Shown in pieces: positions 1-12,600 of a stretch of DNA of 64,000 nt. This DNA comes from Thozetella sp. PMI_491. Taxonomy: Eukaryota; Ascomycota; Sordariomycetes; Chaetosphaeriales; Chaetosphaeriaceae. Below the pieces are notes generated by a model. It searched no databases and was not told where the DNA came from. It worked only from the letters and a program-made list of their open reading frames with translations. The position numbers and the translations under genes were made by a program. How positions within the stretch are numbered: the first letter of the stretch is position 1; each line of letters opens with the position of its first letter. Where the stretch lies: assembly GCA_021432635.1 (NCBI GenBank), contig MU270108.1, forward strand, positions 62,983 through 126,982. Direction: 5' to 3'.

Positions 1-3000
1 AGCATCGTAACCGGCCGTCCAGTCGACCCATCCAAGCTGGCGATCGGGCATTCTCGCAAGGACTCAAGCAGTGCGAACTTGCCTAGCGCCGGGCCCGATT
101 CGGGCGACTCGCCAAACGTAAGTCTGACTGAAGCCTAGCATTCTGAGTCTGAAAGTTGATCCGGTGCTAACCATACGACCCTGGACCGCTAGACCCCGAT
201 CAAGGCCCCGGGACCAGGGTTCGGGGGGCGACGGTTCTCTCAGTCACGCTCCACGACCATGCCGACTCTCAGCAATACCATGAGCTCGGACTCAAACCAT
301 AGGACAATCATGAAGAATCTTGACATAGAAAGTGCGCGACGCCATAGCCCGAGCGCAAGCGAATCCGGCGAGCCCGGCTCGTTGCGTGGGGCCGTCGGGT
401 TCGGTAGGGACAGCCCTGGGGGTAGTCCTAATCCATCTTCAACTCTCTTTCCCGCGGCAACCGCTGGGAACCTATCCGCATCGCCGCATAGCGCTAGGTT
501 CGGACATCGCTCGCGCAACAGCACCGATTCGGTATCTTCAAACGCTGCCATCTATGGGTCTGGCGTGCCTGCAGAGGCCGCGGCCATGCTGCGAAATGGT
601 ATTAGCATCGGGGAGATGATGAACACTACCAGGCGGAACGCCCAGGAAGGGTCACGTCCCGAATCTAGCGACCGGAGCGCCGGGACTGAGCCTCCGGGGA
701 GTGCCAGGGAGAAGTCGTTCCTGTCCTTCCTGTCGCGGAAGAAAAAGCAGAAGGACGATGGTACATTCCCGTCTCCTGACGACGTTGACTCTCCAACCAG
801 CCCGGGCAATAATTTCAAACCACACTCACTGGGCAGCCGGCCAGGCAACATGAGCGAGACATCTCTCGACCGACCCGGTTCCAGCTTCTCTGTGCAGGAC
901 CAGGGCTCCGGCTCTGCTACTTTCCGCTCGAGGAGGACTGGGGTTGCCAAATCCTTTGTACTCGCGACAGCCGACCATTGGAACTACCGGATGGTTGAGG
1001 TAACAGACATCGACACGGCAGCAGAACTACGCCAGCTAGTCTGTATCAACCTAGGGCTCCCAGATAGTGAAGGTGCCCAGTTCTATCTGACCGAACTAGG
1101 CCAGTTTAACCACGAAGACCAGCTGGACGATATGAAGCTGATGGCCAATACAAGGCTGAAAGCAGACCCGAGTGGCTCTTTGAAGCTATTCGTGCAACCG
1201 CCGGGACTTACCATCAACGCTGGCGCGCTGTCACCCGGGTATGTCCCGCAAAGCGCAACCTTAGACGAGGAGGCATATGCTCGACTCAACGGTCAACGAC
1301 CGCGGTCCAGTTCGTCGCCGCCAACATCTAGGCAAAACACCATCACCGACAGGGACAGGGACGAGAAGGTCCTGACCCAAGAGGCGACGGAGTACAGGGC
1401 AGAACAGCTCCGGAAGCAGCAAGAATACCTCGCAAAGCGCAAGCAAGCACAGGGCCTCAAGGAAACTAGCCCGGATACAGCATCCTTCGGCATTGTAGGA
1501 CGAAATGTCGACTTCGATCAGCCGCGCAACTCGCCATTCGAGGATAAGAAGATTGACAGCCTCTTACCCCAACGAAGGGCGCCAGCGCCGCCCGAGGATC
1601 CGTCAGCGACCCTCATTAAAGCAAACTCTCTGAGCAGAAAGACGGGGCAGGGCATACGAGTCTCGACAGGAAACATGGAGGGGGGGTTCCATCAGAAGAG
1701 GACCTCGAGTGACATGCGAGAGGAGATGCTCGAGAAACAGAGAAGGCGAGGTGCTGGTCCGTCTCCCACCGGCGGGATCGGCGGGCTACTGGTGGGGATG
1801 GCGGGGAGAATGGCCGGAGTCGCACATCCTGTCGCAGGTGGCAATTCTGCACTCTCCTCGGCAAGGGCTGGTGGCCCAGCGAGCAACGGTGAGTACCAGC
1901 ATAAAACCAGTCCCAAACAATTTCTAGCAGGAATTCCCAGCAACTTGAAGGCCATGCGGAGCGTGCTAAACATCCTGCTATTCGTATCATAGCTAACATG
2001 CAAGCAGCAGCAGCACGCCCACGTTCTGCGGGTAATACGAGCCCGGAGAATACTCGACAACGCGAAAGCTCTACACTTGGCGGTCGGCAGCCCAGTGGCC
2101 GGCGCAAGTCTCATGGGCCTGATCTTGACTTCGAAGACAACGATGTCACCTTCTCTCAATCCTCAACTCTTATCAGGGAATCCACAGCCGACGGTTCAGG
2201 TGACGACGACTCGGATGACGGCCTCTTCGCGGTGCCCATCTCCTCGCGCTCGTCTGGCACGGTCAAGGGCAAAGCTAAGGCACAGGAGACTAAATTCGAC
2301 GGCGACGGTGACGGCGAATCGGACGGTTTTGGCAAGCGCCCGAGCCTAAAGGTCAACACGAAGCGATCTAAAAAGGGGCTATCGGTCGCCTTCACCTCCC
2401 CGCAGTCCAGCGGAGGCTTCAGGACGCCGGCGGCGGATGAGGAAGAAGACGAAACCAGCACCCGAGGCTTCAAGTCGTGGCAACGACGGACTCCTGGGAC
2501 GCCGGGGTCGGAAGGCTGGGAATCAGAGGACCGAGATAGCAAGCTCAGCAGGCGCAAATCCTTCATGGAGAAGGACGTGTGGGCAAACCGACCCCCAACA
2601 GATGCGCTCATCAACAATCTGGAAGACTTCTTCCCGAACTTGGATGTGGACCAGCCGGTGCTCGAAGAAGGAGATGAGCAAGAAACGCCACCGTCGCCCA
2701 TCGCAGAGGTTGATGAGAATCCACATGCACAAGACCAGGCTGCCCAAGGGGGTGCAGCCCTGGCGCTTCCCGCCGTGCCGTCTAACCGGATCTCGACAGT
2801 CTATAATGAGAGTGACACATTAGGTTCCGATGAGTCCACGCTCAAGGCGCTAGAGTCGCGTCCGGTCTCAATACAATCGATTGCCCAGCGCAGCGTGCGG
2901 CGTTCCGGCGGCCTGGGACGCATGAAGTCGATCAGAGAGGTCGCGCGCGGCGCCCACGAAGCGAACAAGCGCTTCACGCAGACCTCCGGGCAGATAAGGG

Positions 3001-4203
3001 GTGCACAAGCGAGTGCGTCGACGGCCGCCAGCAGCAACACCAACCTGATGCGCCGTAAGAGTACCAAGATGTTCAATGCCAACATTGTCCAGATTCGGCC
3101 CGAGCGGGGCTCTCTCAACATGGCCAACATGGGCTTGACAACGATTCCGCAGGACAGCCTGCCGACGCAGGACACGGCTCTCAAGCGACAGACCACTTTC
3201 CGCTGGTTCAAGGGCCAGCTAATAGGCAAAGGCACCTATGGGCGCGTCTATCTCGGAATGAACGCAACGACTGGTGAGTTCCTGGCCGTCAAAGAGGTCG
3301 AAGTCAACCCCAGGGCGGCCCAGGGCGACAAAAACAAGATGCGCGAGCTCGTTGCGGCGCTGGACCAGGAGATCGACACCATGCAACACCTAGACCACGT
3401 CAACATCGTGCAGTATCTCGGGTGCGAGAGGAAGGAGACGTCCATCTCCATCTTCCTCGAGTACATCTCAGGTGGCTCCATCGGCTCGTGCCTGCGCAAG
3501 CATGGGAAGTTCGAGGAGAGCGTTGTGTCATCGCTCACCAGACAGACCCTCTCTGGCCTCGCGTACCTGCATCGTGAGGGCATTCTTCACCGAGACCTCA
3601 AGGCCGACAACATCTTGCTTGACGTGGACGGCACTTGCAAGATTAGCGACTTTGGAATATCCAAAAAGACGGACAATATCTACGGCAACGACAAGACCAA
3701 CTCGATGCAGGGCTCCGTGTTCTGGATGGCTCCCGAGGTGATCCGATCTCAAGGCGAAGGCTACAGCGCCAAAGTGGACATCTGGTCCCTCGGCTGCGTG
3801 GTGCTAGAGATGTTTGAAGGCCGGCGGCCGTGGAGCAAGGAGGAGGCCGTCGGCGCCATTTACAAGATCGCAAACGGCGAAACGCCGCCGATTCCTGACG
3901 AGATCCGCGAAAAAATTAGCCCGCTTGCCATTGCTTTCATGCTGGACTGCTTCCAAGTGTACGTGGTAGTCCCCTTCCCTCAACTTGTCGGTGGAGAAAG
4001 AACATACAGATAGATTCGTTGCTTTTGGTTACGATGAGTCGTCTTCTTGAAAAAAAAGAAGGCTCGCTAACAGACAACGCAGAGACCCTTCGGAGCGGCC
4101 GACTGCAGACATGCTCCTTTCGCAGCATCCGTTCTCCAATCTGGACTTCAATTATGATTTCCACAAGACTGAGTTGTACATGAAGATCCGGGGTACTTAC
4201 TAG
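1..4203 (+). CDS. bck1: Bck1/MIK-1-type MAP kinase kinase kinase, 5' truncated by window edge
   Basis: Top kinase of the cell-wall-integrity MAPK cascade by family resemblance. Exons: 1-117, 193-1888, 2005-3958, 4083-4203; the joined length is 1296 codons including the stop. Intron 1 (118-192) has GTAAGT and a GCTAAC branch site, and intron 3 (3959-4082) has GTACGT. The coding frame runs back from the ATG at 259 through exon 193 into base 1, so that ATG is internal and the true start lies outside the window. A Ras-binding-like fold (about 950-1203, as in Byr2-type MAPKKKs) is followed by a long disordered Ser-rich middle. The C-terminal kinase domain has the glycine loop GKGTYGRVYLG (about 3226-3255), AVKEVEV lysine, HRDLKADN (from 3588), DFG (3649-3657) and APE (3729-3737). 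The last exon encodes the DPSERPT end of the kinase fold. The family assignment is strong; pathway role is by homology. Confidence 0.93.
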
Positions 4204-5905
4204 CGGAGCAGCCTTGGCTGCAGGCTCGATCATTACAGACAGACTCACCAAGACGCCGCCGCACAGGACTGAGGCGTGGCGACCGAGCTTTGCAGACGAA
4301 GGTGCTGTACTCTTCTGTCTATATGTGACGAATATCATGGGGGGGGTTTTCAACGGTAAAGGAACTGGATCGGCGCACACCTACAGGGTTCCCTGGAGCT
4401 TATGTATCTTTTTGTCTAAATAGCCAAGAGATCGTTGCCAGTGCAAGACTTGTAAGACTTGTATGTGCCCTTCTTTCCCCATTCTTGGCTCAACGAGCCA
4501 ACTAGGCTTATTATTGCCCTGCTGTTAGGCGTGTTGGGAGCATCATTGTTGCAGCTTCGAGGTACAACATTAGGGCTAGAGCATGAGGTGGGATAAATGT
4601 AAGAGATAATCGGTAGCACGTGTTGGTGGACGAAGAGCCAAGGTGTCGTAGCTTCATGGTTGAACAGTGAAGCGAGCAAGGCGAGTCATCGTCTCGCTAG
4701 CCCTACGATCGACATATTCGACATGAGGTGGGGAGGCTCAGACGCTAGGACGACACTACGGAATACATAGCTCAAGGCCGAACCGCAAGCCAGGAGCCAG
4801 GGCCAAAAAGCTGGTTGCTGCGCTGTAGGGGGACGATGGATGAAAAACAAGAGAAGTTCCAACGAAGCTAGGCGTCAAGGTCCACTGGGTTTCAAACGCG
4901 TCTGTCTAAGGAGTAGATAAGTAATTAATACCAAGCAAAAGTAGAGGCCTCGCCCAGATGTGGACGTGCCTTTTGCCATCAAAACGGGCGGCGCCAGCCC
5001 CCTGAAGGCGTGTAGTAGTGTACGGAGTGCTGCCCATCATTGATTCATTTGTTTGGTTGGTTGACGGAGCAAGGCGACCTGAAAAATGGTGGGGCTGCTC
5101 GTGCTGCGGGTTGCTGTGCCTTGGTCCCCACCCTTGCTAAGGGGCGGGTGTGCCCCACGTCATACTGCCCGGCCAACGGAAGCAAAGTAAATAACAAATC
5201 GGTGGTTGGGCCGACGACGACTGCCACAGCTTGCCAGGGGCACCTCCGTCGCCACAGCGAAACGAAAAGCTACCGAGTACCACTTCTTTTGTGCTGACCA
5301 GTCTCGTCGACTACATCCACAACCACCGCATTAACTAGCCTTTCCCACTCCTCTCCTGCAGCAAACCTCATTGAAAGCACCTGCAGGCGTCCCAAAACCT
5401 CCGCATTCCAACCACCTCGATTCTAGGTCCTTTCCTCTCTTGGTCTTGAACCAGGTCTCGGCTGTGTTTTGGTATACATACCATTTGCCCATCCGCCCGA
5501 CCCGGCCGGCAGCCTCTCTCTCCACCTAACCGTCGCGCCCCCGTTGCTGCTGCTTGGAGATACCTTGACCATTTTAGATTGACCTTGGCCCCCTCCCCTC
5601 CTCCTCCATCTCACTTAACGGTGATTTTCTAGGTTCTTTCGCGTCATCCCTTCGGCGCGCACCCAGGTTGAAGTCGTCACCAAGGCGAGACGAGACGAGA
5701 CTGCGACGGCCCGATAGCACGTGGCGTCCTAGCGCCCGATCCCCGTTTACCCTTTGGATTGGTGTTCTCCCACTCCGGCAGTTCAACATTCCAGCGCTGC
5801 AGGCGCCATCAGTTCCGACCGTCACTCCGGAACGCGCGGAGGACGGGGAAAGTGGGCTCTACAGGCTGAGACAGGACTGACGGCTAGGAGGAAACGAGCA
5901 TCACC
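4204..5905. other. Intergenic: MAPKKK 3' region and fig1 promoter/leader
   Basis: No supportable gene. The left part is the 3' flank of the kinase gene. The right part (about 5290-5905) is CT-rich and looks like the promoter and 5' leader of fig1. Short open frames here show no family features. Confidence 0.6.
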
Positions 5906-6983
5906 ATGGCCGAGAGATTCCAGCTCGGATGGTACCGTAAGTCTGCCCCCGAGCCCTCGTTCCCGCGGGCCGCTAGCCAGGCGGCAACCGACTTCGAAGC
6001 GAGCTGGGGCTAACGTTTGCACGCTCAGGATGGATACCATTCCTTGGATACCACCATGTGTTGATGATTCTCATAGCGGTCGCCATCATTCTGCTCTGTA
6101 AGTTTCAAGACCCCCTACACTTTCTTCCTCACGCCTATGTCATCCCTGAGCGATAAACTGACGGTTCCTTGCCACAACAGCTCTCCTTCTAGCAGGATGT
6201 TCATCATCCTCGCCTCTGATTCCCGATATCTTCCTCCTCTCGCTGTACTACCAACATTATGTCGCCGTGCCCGATACAGCGCAAGTCGACTACCCAGTCA
6301 GCGCCGCCATTAGCAACATCGTCGCCGGTGCGCGTCTACAGGCCCGCGTCGGCTATTTTGGCATCTGCGTGAATCCGGACGGTGGCTCTTGGTTGTGCAG
6401 CAACAATGCGACAGCGCTGGCCGGCCAGATCCCGACGGACCAGGATCCTTTGAACCTAGTCTGGCTGGCCAGCCAGTTTAAGGATATGATTGTCTTTCCC
6501 TATCTGATGTGAGTTCCCCGGCCACTACCTCTCCCTCCTCCAACTCCGGTATGGTCAAAGCCCCCTGGGTACTAGCAGGTCGAAGAGAGCTAACGCACGA
6601 CGGCTTGCAGAATCATCGCCATCATCTTCGCCTTCATCTGCCTGCTTCTTCTGGCCACATTTCCCGGCTGGCACGAAGAAGAGGATAGCGAGGGCTCTCA
6701 GCGCGAAGTTAAGCCCTTCCCCAGCAGGCCGGTCAGTCAGGTAGCGCTGGCTATCATCTTCATCGCCTCCATTTTCGTCCTTGTGTCTGTACTTTGGCAG
6801 CACACGGCGTCGGTAGCGGCCAGCATCATTGCCCAGGACCTGGCGAATGGCAGCGTCATGGCGGGGGTAGGCACGAGCGCCATGGTCATGGGTTGGTTTA
6901 GCTTCACGCTGCTGATCATCGTCACCATTGGACTGCTTGTCATGATCTTGAGTATCCGGGTGCTTCGACAGATTATGGAATGA
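5906..6983 (+). CDS. fig1: Fig1-family calcium regulator / mating cell-fusion membrane protein
   Basis: Four-helix plasma membrane protein of the Fig1 family, which supports low-affinity calcium influx and membrane fusion during mating in fungi. Exons: 5906-5936, 6029-6097, 6181-6508, 6611-6983; 266 residues. The first exon is only 31 nt and all donors fit GTAAGT/GTGAGT. Helix 1 (about residues 15-38) is followed by an extracellular loop with the motif GYFGIC (the G-phi-phi-G-x-C signature of the family) and a second Cys nine residues later (GGSWLC). Three more hydrophobic segments follow: IIAIIFAFICLLLLA, VALAIIFIASIFVLVSV and the C-terminal FSFTLLIIVTIGLLVMIL. The protein ends with a short basic tail. 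The start was chosen at 5906 because the 31-nt exon joins in phase and has CACC before ATG. It is preceded by a CT-rich leader. Confidence 0.88.
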
Positions 6984-9663
6984 GCCAGCACGGTGGCTTC
7001 TCTCTATACCTTTTTTTTTTTCCGACGACCGAAACTGGACAACCGGCAAGGGCCTCGTAGGCGAGGGATTAGACGAGAACGACGCGACATGACCACAGCG
7101 GGTATAATGAAAGAAAGACAGGCCCACCACCAGAGGGTCACGGGAGGGCTGATCCGGAAAGGGCCGCGAAGGGCCAGGACGGCCAGGATGGCCAGGCCCA
7201 ATGTATATCGTGTGTGGTTCTTGGCTTCTCATTTTTTTTTTTCGGGTTCGGCATCCCGGAAATCATGTACACAAACCCCTATCTACTTTTCCCCATCCCT
7301 CCCATAGCGAGCATCATCGGGTACCGGAGTTATGAGAGAGTTTTGGGTTTTCAGTCGGAATGCCGGCACGCCAGCTGAGCTCACGTCCCTCTCACTGCTG
7401 TTTGCCCACTATTGTTTACCCACCATCACAAGGCGATAATGACAACATGGCGAACAAAGGGAACAGAGAACAGACAGTGCGGATCCAAAGGGGTGCTACA
7501 CGAGTCGCTATGGCTTGGTAGTCGGGCTATAAGGTTAAGGCTTCTGGGAGCAAGAACGAGAAGGAACTCGGCAGCAAGAGGCGGGCAGATGTGCACGGCC
7601 TAGGTTCCGCATTTGGCCCACATCTTGCTTCGTATTCGAGGCTCAAGGGTCCTGGTAGATAGATAACAGCGATTGTTCATGTCAAATTTCTCCTTGGTCC
7701 GTTTGGTATTCGGTTCTTGCGTAGTGGTGACTCTTTCGTATGCTTTGCAAACTCCCGGCTGGGCCTAGAGCATTATCAAGTTTGGGTGATGTGGGACCAA
7801 CCTTTGGTCCCTGCAGCTCCTGCACATGCTATTAAACATGGGGATACTACTGTATGTGCATAATATCACACGGACTCTAGCGTTCTTCCCTCAGCCTTAG
7901 CCCGTAGGTAAGTGCATCCCCCCGCAAACCTGCCAAGCAGCCTGGTGTCTGAAGCCCAGGCCAATGTCGAGTAAGGATGAGCTCTGTTGCCGGATGAGAT
8001 GGGATGACGCCAGCAAGCACCGCTGCCAGCAGCATTAGTCCAATCTTACCACCCAAGAGCTGAGCACACGACCGACATGCGTCGCATTCTATGGACGATA
8101 ACGTAAGGGTAGTAGGTATTCAGCCCAACATGCGAAGAAGAAGAAGAAAAAAGGACCCAGTCAACCAGCCATCCATGCAGAGCCATTTTGATAGCAACCT
8201 GTGCCCTCGAGGCCTATAGCCGCACCAAAGCTGGCTCATGGTTCAGATCCTTCGGCGAGCTAGAACCCCCAGCGGTACAGTCCATGTACTGTAGTTATTA
8301 ACTAAATCCAGAATCTACCCATCTTCGTACCGGAGTAGCAGGCCAACCGGTGCCTCGGGTAGTAAACTAGGTACCTACCTAGGTAGCTAGTAGCAAAGCT
8401 GGCCAGGCGCTTAGGTATCTAGGTATCCACAAGGCCTAGGCCTGCCGAGACTCGCTTCCTCCCAACTTGTAGCTTGCCCGTGCCTGGTAAGCTCGATCCA
8501 ACAATGCATTAGTAGGAGATGGAGGGCTCCTTATGGATAAGCCCCAGGCCCCCCTTCACCCCAACCTGAGCTTCTGATCCAGAAGGAGCCATGCGGGCGC
8601 ATTTGACCCACATAAAACCAGATCTCGCATCTCGCAGAGCATTCTGCCTGTGGCGCGTACGGACTGTACGCTGATCCTGCCTTTCAGAACCCGCGGGGAA
8701 AAGAGCCGAGATTGCGGGTCTATAAAGACAAATAAAGACAAATGAGGGGGGGCGAGGAGGGGAGAAGGAGGAATGGAACACGACGAAAACACCATCCAGA
8801 CAGAAGTCTCGAGGACCCCTGTCTTGACGAACACGTCGCCACATTGCCCTGAGGCGTGGCGTGGGCTAGCGGGAGTCTGCGTGCAAGCTGCCTCCGGCAG
8901 TACGTAGTAAATACGGTACATATGGAGTAGCATCCGCAGCCCACCTGCCCAAGTATTTGTGCTAGTCCCGGTTTGAGCTGCTTGCGGTGGTGGCCTTTCC
9001 CGGATTGGCGTGCTAAGGCGTACCACACCTAACGCCTTTGGCTGGATATTGGCGGCCGAATTGATCCGCTCGCCCCAAATTCCCGCTCTACTTCCTGGCG
9101 TGGCCTCCGCCGATTTTCGTCTTTCCCCTTGTGAGACGCGCCAAGACACGAGGGGTGCTCCCCTGTGCCATCCATTTTCTTGGCATTACGGGGTCGCTTC
9201 CATTTATCCCATTAGCCCATCTACCATTATGGCCACGACGTGCCTTCTTAGCAGAAATGCTATCCTTTCCCGTCGCACACTCTTTTGCCTATCTCGAGTC
9301 CTGGGTCCCCGCCGGCAGAGCTGCCAATCTGCCCCGTCGCCATGTTCTGAGCCTCCTCGTTACCACCGATCCACCAGCAAGACGCCTCACTGCCCACGGC
9401 ATCTAGCACCAGCGCCCTAGCTGAGCGAAGACCCTCAACCCAAGACTCAACCCCCCCCTCCCCCCCTTCTCTCGTTCTCTCCGACGTACCGACTCCCGCC
9501 GCGCCCAGTCCGTTGAATCATGCTGGCCACTCTTTCGAGATAAACCACCCGCTGCTCTTCCGAATCGCTGCTTGCGCCACCCGTTCGCCTGGCCGAAAGG
9601 GGGGCCTCCCAATCCGTGCCAGCCGCCTCTACCCTTCCGACACCGCAGGTCCATCTGCCCGCC
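6984..9663. other. Intergenic 2.7 kb between fig1 and GH47 mannosidase
   Basis: No gene supported. It contains short T-runs (7009-7021, 7233-7242), a cluster of AGGTACCTACCTAGGTAG-like palindromic motifs at about 8364-8430, and a pyrimidine-rich leader before the mannosidase (9420-9660). Overlapping open frames at 8509-9149 on the minus strand are compositionally like noise. Confidence 0.6.
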
Positions 9664-12600
9664 ATGCTTCGGTTCAGGAGATACCGCGTCTTCATAATAG
9701 GCGCCATTGTGCTCACTGTCCTGTTATATCACGTGTCAAGGAATTCGCAGTGGGAGCCCCTCCCCTCCAAGTATGAGCAGACCAAATCCGAGTGGGAGAC
9801 GCCAAAGTCTCCAGCAGAGCACGCGACGCCCCTGAAGAAACCTCCCCCGCAAGACGCCGCCGACTCAGGCCACAAGAAGGAGCAATCCATCAAGATACCT
9901 CAGTTGAAGACGGAGGACGAAGCGAAGGGCGGCGGATATGCACTCCCGAACCAGACGCCGCCCCCCGCGAAGCCTCATCGCGTGCAGGACGTCGACCCTG
10001 ATGAGCGCACGCCGGCCAAGGCTACCCCGACAACTACACCTGACGCGGTGGCGCCCGCCACTGTTCCGGACGGGAGGACGGGATCGTCCCAGAATCGCTA
10101 CGGAGTCAGTGATGAGGACGAGGAGCAACCGGTTCGTGTTGGCAAGCGGCCTGGAGCTTACCAAGGCGTCCCCCTGTCTTCCACTTCGTCTGTACAGCAC
10201 TGGGAAAAGCCGACAGAACTTTATCCCGTAGACGAGTTGATCAGACTGCCGACCGGGAAGCCGAAGGCCATCCCCCGGATCCAATTCCGGTTCGGTTCAG
10301 AATCGCCAGAGGAAAGCGCGAAGCGCGAGAGTCGTCTTGGTAAGGTCAAGGCCGAGGCCAAGAAGGCCTGGCTCGGTTACAAGAAGTATGCCTGGACCCA
10401 TGACGAAGTCATGCCCGTTTCCCTGAAGTCGAGAGACCCGTTCTGCGGCTGGGCGGCTACCCTTGTCGACGCCCTGGACACGCTTTGGATCATGGGCTTG
10501 CAGGACGAGTTCGACGACGCTGTGCAGGCTGTTAAGAGTATCGATTTCACTACCACGCCCTATCGCTCCGACATTCCTGTCTTTGAGACGACCATTCGCT
10601 ACTTGGGCGGCCTACTCGCTGCCTACGACGTGTCCGGCGGCCGCAAGGGCAAGTATTCTGTCCTGCTAGATAAGGCCGTGGAGCTAGCCGAGATCTTGAT
10701 GGGCGTTTTTGATACGCCCAACCGCATGCCCATCCTGTACTACAACTGGAAACCCGGCTTCCGTGGCCAACATATGCGAGCTTCATCAAGCGCCAGCATC
10801 GCCGAGTTGGGCTCATTGACCATGGAGTTCACGCACTTGGCCCAGCTCACCGGCGAAGACAAGTACTATGACGCCGTTGCGCGCATCACTGATGCCTTAG
10901 AAGAGTGGCAGGAGCGTGGCACCACCCTCTCCGGCCTGTTCCCCGAGAGCGTAGATGCTTCGGGGTGCAACAGGAGTGCCGCGGCGCTGGCGAGCCTCTC
11001 TAGCAGTAGTGACCTGGCTCAGGATCAAGCCAAAGGGGCCACAGATCTCGACGATGACCCACGGGGCTACGTCCCTAAGGCGCCTGGGCAGAAGGCGCGC
11101 CCAAAATCGACGGAAGAGGGTGAATCGTCTGGTGCTCCGCCCGCGTCGTCTGCAGCTAGCCAGCAGGAACTCTCGAAGCGGGACAAGGATAGCACCGCCG
11201 CTGCTGCCTCCGGCATGGAGGCCGACGCAAGAGGCAACTTTCCAGCCTCCAAGCAACCAAAAGAGGCCGCCGCGGTCGGACGCAAAGATGGAGCGAAGGC
11301 GCGGACTACGACGCCAAACCCGTATGATGCAAAAGGTCGGCCTGTCGACTGGGACTGCGTGCCGCAGGGTCTCACGAGCGGTGGGTATGGGTACGAATCG
11401 TATTCCATGGGGGGGAGCCAAGACTCAACATACGAATACTTCCCCAAGACCTGGCTGCTCTTAGGCGGCCTCGAGCCTAAGTACCAAACCTTGCATGAAA
11501 AAGTCTCACGAGGCGTCAAGAAACACCTCTTGTACCGCCCCATGGTTGAAGACGAGCGAGACATTCTGTTTTCCGCCAAAGCTAGGGTCAACGCCGGCTC
11601 AGCAACTAATTTGAACAAGGATTACGAGGTTACTCACTTGACGTGCTTCCTCGGCGGCATGTTCGGTCTCGGCGGGAAAATCTTCGAAAACGAGGACGAT
11701 GTTGAGGTTGGCAAGAAACTCGCCGACGGCTGCGTCTGGGCATATGAGATGATGCCCACCGGCGTCATGCCCGAGGCATCCATTATGTTGCCATGCCCAA
11801 AGGCCGACAAGTGTCACTGGAACCAGACTGCATGGTACGAGCATTTGGACCCCAATGCCGAGTGGCGGCAGGCACAAATGGAGGACTATCTCAAACAGAA
11901 GGAGGAGTGGAAGCAGAAGATCGATGAGTTACAGCGGCAGCGGCAGCTGAAAGAGCAGCAACTGAAGCATAGAGAGGACGGAAGCCCCATGACGAACGGG
12001 GACCCCATTGAGTCCCCTACTCAGAGAGACAGCCTGCCCGGACGTTCCTCAAACACAACGCTCGGAAGGCGCGAGGTGGTCGATGACACGTTGGCATCGG
12101 CAGCCCCGGCAAAAGCATCCTCTGACAGTGTCCAACAAGGCTCGCCGGGTGCGGCAAGGAACAAGGTCAAGATGCTAGAAGACGAGCTTGACATGAACGC
12201 ACCGAGCGGTCGCCCTGCCCAGTCCCATTACGGAGGGCAAGTTGGCCAGGTGCCCATAAGCGAGCTTAGCTGGCCGGAGCCACCAAAGAAGCCAACAACT
12301 CACGAGGAATACGTCGAATCGCGTCTCCGTACGGAGCATCTACCGCCCGGAATGGTCACGCTGAATGACCGGCGCTATATTCTTAGGTATGTCCATAGTG
12401 TTGCCCTCCTCCCAGCCAATGCTAAGCACTCCACCAGGCCCGAAGCGATCGAGAGCGTGTGGTATATGTACCGCATCACTGGCGACCCGATTTGGCAGGA
12501 GAAAGGATGGAGGATGTTTGAAGCCGTCATCAAGGCCACGCAGACCAAAGGCGGTCATAGCGCAATTGACGATGTTTCTTTGACAGGCAAGCCTCGGCTA

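Noticed and set aside
8509-9149. Overlapping minus-strand frames of 111-197 codons
   Set aside because: Three overlapping frames share the same DNA, none resembles a family, and the region is intergenic promoter-like sequence.
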